From an uncultured Eubacteriales bacterium (GTDB taxonomy: Bacteria; Bacillota; Clostridia; Oscillospirales; Oscillospiraceae), in contig URBH01000058.1 of the NCBI GenBank assembly GCA_900546075.1, positions 1-11,600 on the forward strand: 11,600 nt of DNA, read 5' to 3'. Under the pieces are notes generated by a model, which was given only the letters and a program-made list of their open reading frames with translations, was not told where the DNA came from and did not search any database. Below are positions 5,969-11,600 of the stretch, one piece after another. Each line of letters begins with the position of its first letter. Position 1 is the stretch's first letter. The translations under genes and the position numbers were made by a program.

Positions 5969-6999
5969 ATACCGTTACCGTCCGCGCTTCCAAGCAATAT
6001 GATATTCTGATCGGTCAGGGTCTGCTGTCCACTCTGGGCGCGGAAGCGAAAAAGCTGGGGAAGGCGCAGAAAATCTGCGTCGTCAGCGAGAGCAGCGTCT
6101 ATCCCCTTTACGGCGCAGCTGTGGAAGAGAGCCTGAAAAGCGCAGGTTTTTCCGTGGTTTCCTATGTATTCCCCGCCGGGGAAGAAAGCAAAAACGGGCA
6201 GGTTTTCCTTGATCTTCTGAACTTTCTTGCGGAAAACCAGTTGACACGCTCCGACCTGATCGTCGCCCTGGGCGGCGGCGTGGTGGGGGATCTGGCGGGC
6301 TTTGCCGCCGCAAGCTACCTCCGGGGCGTCCGCTTCCTTCAGGTTCCCACGACCCTGCTTGCCGCCGTGGATTCCTCCGTGGGCGGCAAAACCGCCATCG
6401 ATCTTCCCGCCGGGAAGAACCTCGCCGGTGCCTTCTGCCAGCCAAGTCTGGTGCTGTGCGACACGGATACCTTAAATTCCCTCCCCACGGACATTTTCCG
6501 GGACGGCTGCGCCGAGGTCATCAAGTACGGCGTGCTGTACGACCCGAAGCTGTTTGCCCACCTGGAAGAAAAGGGGCTTGCCTTTGACCGGGAAGCGGTG
6601 GTCACCCGCTGCGTGGAATTAAAGCGGGACGTGGTCATGGAGGATGAATTCGACACCGGCGCCCGGATGAAGCTGAATCTGGGACACACCGTCGGTCACG
6701 GCGTGGAGGCAAAAAGTCATTTTGCCCTCTCCCACGGCAAGGCCGTCGCCATCGGCATGGCCATCGTCAGCCGGGCGTCTAACTGCGGCGATACGCCGCG
6801 AATCCTGGCGCTTTTGGAAAAATTCGGTCTGCCCACCCGGACGGACTACTCCGCGGACGATCTATTCACCTACACCCTCTCGGATAAGAAGCGCTCCGGC
6901 GGCACGGTGAATCTCATCATCCCCCGCGCCATCGGCGACTGCGATATCGTCCCCACCAAGGTCGAGTCCCTGAAATCCTTTATTCAGGCAGGTCTTTGA
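5965..6999 (+). CDS. aroB: 3-Dehydroquinate synthase
   Basis: AroB converts DAHP to 3-dehydroquinate using NAD+ as a recycled cofactor and a divalent metal. The 344-residue product has the usual length. The glycine-rich NAD site GGGVVGDLAGF is at 103-113, and VPTTLLAAVDSSVGGKTAID at 127-146 contains the substrate-binding lysine. Metal ligands are E184 in GCAEVIKYG, H241 in LNLGHTVGHGVE and H257 in LSHGKAVAIGM. AGGAGG (5952-5957) lies seven bases before the ATG and inside the end of tyrA. The stop codon is one base from the next start. No unusual features. Confidence 0.97.
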   Translation: MNTVTVRASKQYDILIGQGLLSTLGAEAKKLGKAQKICVVSESSVYPLYGAAVEESLKSAGFSVVSYVFPAGEESKNGQVFLDLLNFLAENQLTRSDLIVALGGGVVGDLAGFAAASYLRGVRFLQVPTTLLAAVDSSVGGKTAIDLPAGKNLAGAFCQPSLVLCDTDTLNSLPTDIFRDGCAEVIKYGVLYDPKLFAHLEEKGLAFDREAVVTRCVELKRDVVMEDEFDTGARMKLNLGHTVGHGVEAKSHFALSHGKAVAIGMAIVSRASNCGDTPRILALLEKFGLPTRTDYSADDLFTYTLSDKKRSGGTVNLIIPRAIGDCDIVPTKVESLKSFIQAGL

Positions 7000-7000
7000 T

Positions 7001-8197
7001 ATGGATATCACCATTTTCCCCGGAAAGCTTTCGGGAACCGTCCGCGCCATTCCCTCAAAATCCCAGGCGCACCGTCTGCTGATCTGCGCCGCCTTTGCCG
7101 ACGCGCCCACCACCCTTTTCTGCCCCGAAACCAATCGGGACATTGACGCGACCATGGGCTGCCTGAACGCTTTGGGCGCGGACATCACGCGAACTGAAAC
7201 CGGCTACCGGGTCATTCCGGCGAAGGAAATCCCCGAGCAGGCCGAGCTGCACTGTCACGACAGCGGCTCCACCCTGCGGTTCCTGCTGCCCGTAGCCGGG
7301 GCTTTGGGCGTTGACGCAACGTTTCATTTGGAGGGCAGACTTCCCAGCCGCCCCCTCTCCCCGCTGTGGGAGGAGATGGAGCGGATGGGCTGCACCCTCG
7401 CTCGTCCGACAACGGACTCCGTCCGCTGCACCGGGCGACTGCGGTCGGGAGAATATGTCATTGACGGCGGCGTTTCCAGCCAGTTTATTACAGGGCTTCT
7501 GCTTTCCGCCGCTCTGATCCCCGGGGAAAGCCGGATTCGCCTGACCGGGAAGGTGGAATCCCGCCCCTATATCACCATGACCCAGCGGGCAATGGAAATA
7601 TTTGGAAAGTCAACGGCAGATTTTGCCGTGACCGGCGGCACTCCGTTCCGTTCCCCCGGCACGCTGACGGTGGAGGGTGATTGGAGCAATGCCGCGTTTT
7701 TCCTGGCGGCGAAGGCGCTGGGGAGCCGCGTGGAGGTGACGAACCTCTCCCCGGATTCCCCCCAGGGCGACCGGGCGGTCTTTGATCTGCTTCCCGCGCT
7801 GGAAGGCCATCCTGTCATTTCCGCCGCCGACATCCCTGATTTGGTTCCCATTCTCGCCGTTACGGCAGCGTGCAAAAACGGTGGGGTGTTCACGGACATC
7901 CGGCGGCTGCGGCTGAAGGAATCCGACCGGGTCGCGTCCGTTATTGCCATGGTGGAAGCGCTGGGCGGGAAAGCCCAGTCTTCCGAGGACACCCTGACGG
8001 TGTACGGCACGGGGCTGGTCGGCGGGACGGTGGATGCCATGAACGATCACCGCATTGCCATGTCCGCCGCCGTCGCGGCCACGGCCTGCAAAGCCCCCGT
8101 GACCATTCTGGGTGCGGAGTGTGTAGAAAAGTCCTATCCAAAATTCTTTGAAGAATATGCCTGTTTAGGAGGTAACTATGAGCAGTACCTACGGTGA
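7001..8197 (+). CDS. aroA: 3-Phosphoshikimate 1-carboxyvinyltransferase (EPSP synthase)
   Basis: AroA transfers the enolpyruvyl group of PEP to shikimate 3-phosphate and is the target of glyphosate. The product has 398 residues, slightly short for the family (about 420-450). Key motifs are SKSQAHR (19-25, with the PEP- and shikimate-phosphate-binding lysine K20), DSGSTLRFLLP (87-97), DIPDLVP with catalytic D280, LRLKESDR (303-310, with E307) and NDHRIAM (349-355 region). The PEP-site segment differs from the E. coli NAGTAMRPL: the glycine and arginine are kept, while Thr97 becomes Ser and Pro101 becomes Phe. The ribosome binding site is weak (AGG at 6990-6992), so translation probably depends on coupling to aroB, whose stop is one base away. 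The 3' end overlaps aroC by 20 bases. Confidence 0.96.
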   Translation: MDITIFPGKLSGTVRAIPSKSQAHRLLICAAFADAPTTLFCPETNRDIDATMGCLNALGADITRTETGYRVIPAKEIPEQAELHCHDSGSTLRFLLPVAGALGVDATFHLEGRLPSRPLSPLWEEMERMGCTLARPTTDSVRCTGRLRSGEYVIDGGVSSQFITGLLLSAALIPGESRIRLTGKVESRPYITMTQRAMEIFGKSTADFAVTGGTPFRSPGTLTVEGDWSNAAFFLAAKALGSRVEVTNLSPDSPQGDRAVFDLLPALEGHPVISAADIPDLVPILAVTAACKNGGVFTDIRRLRLKESDRVASVIAMVEALGGKAQSSEDTLTVYGTGLVGGTVDAMNDHRIAMSAAVAATACKAPVTILGAECVEKSYPKFFEEYACLGGNYEQYLR

Positions 8198-9269
8198 GAA
8201 TTTGAAATTGTCCATTTTCGGTCAATCCCACGGCACGGCCATCGGCATGACGCTGGACGGCATTCCGGCGGGTTTTCCCGTGGACACAGACGCTCTGCAA
8301 GCCTTCCTGAACCGCCGCGCCCCCGGTCAGAACGACTGGTCAACGCCCCGAAAGGAAGCTGACCGGCCGGAATTTCTCTCCGGAATTCTGGACGGCTACA
8401 CCTGCGGCGCACCCATCGCCGCCGCGATTTACAACAAAAACACCCGCTCCGGGGACTATGCCAATCTGAAGGACTGCCCCCGTCCTGGCCATGCGGACCT
8501 CACCGCCCAGATCAAGTACGGCGGATTCCAGGACGCCGCCGGGGGCGGACACTTTTCCGGCCGCCTGACCGCGCCGCTGTGCATCGCGGGCGGGCTGTGC
8601 AAGCAATGGCTGGAAGGCATGGGGATTCGGATTTTCGCCCACATTTCTGCCATTGCGGGCATTTCCGACACGCCCCTTGACCCCCTCGCCCCGGATATGG
8701 ATTCCATCCAGCCGGAGTTTCCGGTGGTAAATCAGGACGCGGGGGCGCGGATGCGCGCCGTCATCTCCGCCGCCAGAAGCGACGGCGACAGCGTGGGCGG
8801 TATTGTGGAATGCGCCGTCACCGGTCTTCCCGCCGGGGTGGGAGAGCCCATGTTCGGCGGTGTGGAGAGCCGGATCGCCCAGATCGTCTACGGTGTTCCC
8901 GCCGTGAAGGGCGTGGAATTCGGCGCGGGCTTTGCCGCCGCAAAACTGCGGGGCAGTCAGAACAACGATGACTATGTTATGACTGACGGTGAAATCCACA
9001 CCGTTACCAACAATTCCGGCGGCATTCTCGGCGGCATCACCACCGGAATGCCCCTGATTTTCCGGGCAGCCCTCAAGCCCACACCCTCCATTTCCCGCCC
9101 CCAGCAGAGCGTCAGCTTAAGCAGTGGAGAAATGCAGGAGCTGGTCATCAAAGGCCGCCACGACCCGTGCATCGTCCCCAGAGCCGTCCCGGTGATCGAG
9201 GCCGCAGCCGCCATCGCCATATTCGATATGATTCTGGGCAACACCCAGGCAGACAGGAGGAAACCGTAA
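8178..9269 (+). CDS. aroC: Chorismate synthase
   Basis: AroC removes phosphate from EPSP to give chorismate, the branch point for Phe, Tyr, Trp and folate; it needs reduced FMN. The 363-residue product has the normal length. The first signature includes IFGQSHG with catalytic H18, and PRPGHADLTAQIKYGG carries the second catalytic histidine, H105. FMN-site segments FQDAAGGGHFSGR and TVTNNSGGILGGITTGMP and the C-terminal KGRHDPCIVPRAVPV are all present. AGGAGG (8167-8172) lies five bases before the ATG, within the last codons of aroA, so this start is well supported despite the 20-base overlap. The TAA stop abuts the pheA ATG directly. Confidence 0.97.
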   Translation: MSSTYGENLKLSIFGQSHGTAIGMTLDGIPAGFPVDTDALQAFLNRRAPGQNDWSTPRKEADRPEFLSGILDGYTCGAPIAAAIYNKNTRSGDYANLKDCPRPGHADLTAQIKYGGFQDAAGGGHFSGRLTAPLCIAGGLCKQWLEGMGIRIFAHISAIAGISDTPLDPLAPDMDSIQPEFPVVNQDAGARMRAVISAARSDGDSVGGIVECAVTGLPAGVGEPMFGGVESRIAQIVYGVPAVKGVEFGAGFAAAKLRGSQNNDDYVMTDGEIHTVTNNSGGILGGITTGMPLIFRAALKPTPSISRPQQSVSLSSGEMQELVIKGRHDPCIVPRAVPVIEAAAAIAIFDMILGNTQADRRKP

Positions 9270-10412
9270 ATGGACTTGAATGACATTCGCAGTGAAATCG
9301 ACAAAATTGACGATGAGCTGGTTCGCCTGTTCTGTCAGCGGATGCACGTCGCTGCCCAGATTGCGGACTACAAAAAGGCCAACAATCTGCCCATTTTTCA
9401 GCCCGCCCGGGAGCGGGTGAAGCTCCAGGACGTGGCAGAAAAGGCCGGCCCCGAAATGGCCAATTACACCCGGGTTCTGTACTCCATGCTGTTCGAGCTG
9501 AGCCGCAGTTACCAGTCCAAGCGCAACAGGGAATTCAGCCCCCTTTACAAAAGCATTACCCAGGCCATCGAGCATACGCCCAAGCTCTTCCCCCAGGCGC
9601 CCATGGTCGCCTGTCAGGGCGTGGAGGGCGCTTATTCCCAGATTGCCTGCGAAAAGATTTTCAAAAATCCCTTCATTATGTACTTCAAGTCCTTCGAGGC
9701 CGTGTTCAGCGCCATCGATCAGGGACTGTGCCAATACGGCATTCTGCCCATCGAAAACTCCACCGCCGGTTCCGTGAACAAGGTGTACGATCTGATGATT
9801 GAGCACAATTTTTCCATTGTCCGCACCTTCCGGCTGAAAATCGACCACAATCTTCTGGTCAATCCCGGCACCAACCTCGCCGACATCAAGGAAGTCTACT
9901 CCCACGAGCAGGCCATCAACCAGTGCGGCAACTTCCTCCACAGCCTCCCGGGGGTCAATGTCGTTCCCGTGGACAATACCGCCGTGGCCGCCCGGATGGT
10001 CGCCCAGTCCGGCAGGAAAGACGTGGCCGCCCTGTCCAGCCGCGCCTGCGCCGAGTTATACGGGCTTGATTGTCTGCGCTCCTCCGTGCAGGACAAGGGC
10101 AACAACCGCACCCGCTTCATCTGCATCAGCCGGAACCTGGAAATCTACCCCGGCTCCGACAAAACCTCCATCATGATGGTTCTGAACCACAAGCCCGGCG
10201 CCCTTTACAAGGTGCTGGCGCGGCTCTACACCCTGGGCATCAACGTCACGAAGCTGGAATCCCGCCCCATTCCCGACCGGGAATTTGAGTTCATGTTCTA
10301 TTTCGATCTGGAAACCTCCATTTATTCCGAGGAATTCGTACAGCTGATGTGTGAGCTGGACGAGATGTGCGAGGAATTCAAATACCTGGGAAGCTACACG
10401 GAGGTGGTCTGA
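9270..10412 (+). CDS. pheA: Bifunctional chorismate mutase / prephenate dehydratase
   Basis: PheA rearranges chorismate to prephenate and then dehydrates it to phenylpyruvate, the precursor of phenylalanine. The 380-residue product shows three domains. An AroQ-type chorismate mutase fills about 1-85 (R7, R24, K35 and E48 sit at the usual active-site positions). A prephenate dehydratase occupies about 112-290 with GVEGAYSQIA (117-126), LPIENSTAGSVN (159-170) and the catalytic NRTRF (279-283). An ACT domain follows at about 298-375 with GALYKVL (310-316) and ESRP (330-333), the Phe-binding signature, so feedback inhibition by phenylalanine is expected. This mutase domain also supplies prephenate to TyrA, as no separate chorismate mutase is present. 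AGGAGG (9255-9260) lies nine bases before the ATG. Confidence 0.97.
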   Translation: MDLNDIRSEIDKIDDELVRLFCQRMHVAAQIADYKKANNLPIFQPARERVKLQDVAEKAGPEMANYTRVLYSMLFELSRSYQSKRNREFSPLYKSITQAIEHTPKLFPQAPMVACQGVEGAYSQIACEKIFKNPFIMYFKSFEAVFSAIDQGLCQYGILPIENSTAGSVNKVYDLMIEHNFSIVRTFRLKIDHNLLVNPGTNLADIKEVYSHEQAINQCGNFLHSLPGVNVVPVDNTAVAARMVAQSGRKDVAALSSRACAELYGLDCLRSSVQDKGNNRTRFICISRNLEIYPGSDKTSIMMVLNHKPGALYKVLARLYTLGINVTKLESRPIPDREFEFMFYFDLETSIYSEEFVQLMCELDEMCEEFKYLGSYTEVV

Positions 10413-11600
10413 TGAAGTGCGGACTGCTGGGTCGGAAGCTGGGTCACAGCTACTCCCCCCAGATTCACGCCTGTCTCGGGGATTACTCCTATACCCTCTT
10501 TGAAAAAGAGCCGGAAGAAATCGAAGATTTCCTGAAAAACGGGGATTTTACCGGGCTGAACGTCACCATTCCCTACAAAAAAGCGGTCATCCCCTATCTG
10601 GCCGAGCTGTCCCCGAATGCTAAAAAGCTGGGGGCTGTGAACACCATCGTCCGTAGATCGGATGGTACTCTTTTCGGTCACAACACGGACTACTTTGGCT
10701 TTGCTTCTCTCCTGAAGCGAAGCGGCCTTTCTGTCGCCGGGAAGAAGGTTCTGGTGCTGGGCAGCGGCGGTGCTTCCAATACCGTCACGGCTGTTTTGGC
10801 TGAACTGGGCGCTGAGACTGTGGTCATCTCCCGCTCCGGAGAAAACAATTATGGGAACCTACAGCGCCACGAGGATGCCGCCGCCATTGTCAACGCGACC
10901 CCCGTCGGCATGTATCCCAACACCGGCGTTTCCCCTGTGGACTTGAAGCGGTTTCCCAAGCTGGAAGGGGTGCTGGATGTGATCTACAACCCCGCCCGCA
11001 CCCAGCTGCTGCTGGATGCCGAAGCGATTCAAATTCCCTGCTTCAACGGCCTTTGGATGCTGGTCGCCCAGGCCAAGGAATCCGCCGAATATTTTACCGG
11101 CAAGTCCATTGACGACGCCGTTATTGCCAAAATCTACGGAACCCTCGCCGCCCAGATGGCAAACATCGTCCTCATCGGAATGCCGGGGTGCGGAAAAAGC
11201 ACCGTCGGCGCTCTGCTGGCGGACAGGCTGGGTCGGAAGCTGATGGATGCCGACGAAGAAATCGTCCGTCTTGCGGGCAAGCCCATCCCCCAAATTTTCG
11301 CTGAGGACGGCGAGACCGTTTTCCGGGACTGGGAGACGAAAGCGCTGTCCCGGCTGGGCAAGCAGTCCGCGCTGGTCATCGCCACCGGCGGCGGCTGTGT
11401 GACCCAGATGCGAAACTACCCGCTGCTTCACCAAAACGGCACGATTTTCTGGCTGAAACGGGACATTTCCAAGCTGCCCACCGACGGCCGCCCCCTGTCC
11501 CAGGTCAATCCTCTGGACGCGATGTTCGCAAAGCGCGCCCCCATGTACGCCGCCTTTGCCGATCACGCCGTCAGCAATGACGGCACCGCCGAGGAAACCG
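10412..11600 (+). CDS. aroE/aroK: Shikimate dehydrogenase-shikimate kinase fusion, 3' end cut by window edge
   Basis: One uninterrupted frame runs from the ATG at 10412 (overlapping the pheA stop as TGATG, GGAGGT at 10400-10405) to the window edge, 396 full codons. Residues 1 to about 248 are a shikimate dehydrogenase: LGHSYSPQIH (10-19), NVTIPYK with catalytic K56, HNTDYFG with D93, a Rossmann loop GSGGAS (117-122), NATPVGM (161-167) and GLWMLVAQAKESAEYFTG (213-230). From about 251 comes a shikimate kinase: Walker A GMPGCGKST (256-264), MDADEEI (278-284), DGETVFRDWE with shikimate-binding R305, ATGGG (324-328), DGRPL (358-362) and RAPMY. The domains adjoin with almost no linker. The dehydrogenase part is short (about 248 against 270-280), with residues missing between SRS and the NATPVGM motif. 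The two activities are successive steps: dehydroshikimate to shikimate to shikimate 3-phosphate. About 20 or more C-terminal residues lie outside. Confidence 0.94.
   Translation, partial: MKCGLLGRKLGHSYSPQIHACLGDYSYTLFEKEPEEIEDFLKNGDFTGLNVTIPYKKAVIPYLAELSPNAKKLGAVNTIVRRSDGTLFGHNTDYFGFASLLKRSGLSVAGKKVLVLGSGGASNTVTAVLAELGAETVVISRSGENNYGNLQRHEDAAAIVNATPVGMYPNTGVSPVDLKRFPKLEGVLDVIYNPARTQLLLDAEAIQIPCFNGLWMLVAQAKESAEYFTGKSIDDAVIAKIYGTLAAQMANIVLIGMPGCGKSTVGALLADRLGRKLMDADEEIVRLAGKPIPQIFAEDGETVFRDWETKALSRLGKQSALVIATGGGCVTQMRNYPLLHQNGTIFWLKRDISKLPTDGRPLSQVNPLDAMFAKRAPMYAAFADHAVSNDGTAEET

Noticed and set aside
1..11600. Mobile element, phage, CRISPR array or defence system
   Set aside because: No inverted repeats of insertion type, transposase, integrase or spaced repeats are seen. 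All coding capacity is housekeeping biosynthesis apart from the rhomboid-like gene.

Overview
This window looks like the chromosome of a GC-rich member of the Clostridia (Firmicutes), probably close to the Oscillospiraceae/Ruminococcaceae. The reasons are a SAM-I (S-box) riboswitch before metK, strong AGGAGG-type ribosome binding sites, a KDPS-like (type I beta) DAHP synthase, and a compact aromatic operon with overlapping genes. The taxonomic call is inference. Nothing points to a mobile element, phage, CRISPR array, tRNA or rRNA gene.

Left part, minus strand (1-2927). A glutamine-dependent NAD+ synthase (nadE) runs off the left edge and has its own promoter. Upstream of it is metK (S-adenosylmethionine synthetase), which ends at a strong intrinsic terminator. 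The metK leader holds a complete SAM-I aptamer, an antiterminator and a terminator hairpin, so metK should be switched off by its own product.

Centre, plus strand (2951-3873). A divergent promoter drives a six-span rhomboid-like membrane protein. It has no catalytic Ser motif and no His anywhere in the membrane part, but carries a Cys/His-rich, presumably zinc-binding C-terminus.

Right part, plus strand (3906-11600). A consensus-like promoter starts an operon: a 22-codon leader peptide with 4 Phe and 4 Tyr codons, an attenuator with resolvable competing hairpins, then aroF-tyrA-aroB-aroA-aroC-pheA and an aroE-aroK fusion cut by the window edge. The genes overlap or abut (ATGA, ATGA, 1-base gap, 20-base overlap, TAA|ATG, TGATG), which suggests one transcript with translational coupling. 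The products carry PEP + erythrose-4-phosphate through shikimate to chorismate, then to prephenate and on to 4-hydroxyphenylpyruvate (TyrA) or phenylpyruvate (PheA). 3-Dehydroquinate dehydratase (aroD/aroQ) is the one shikimate step not present here. The leader reads Phe and Tyr but contains no Trp codon, matching the two end products whose branch enzymes lie in the operon.

All stretches without protein genes are explained: 1448-1559 holds the metK terminator and nadE promoter, 2706-3009 the metK riboswitch leader plus divergent promoters, and 3874-4139 the aro promoter, leader peptide and attenuator.
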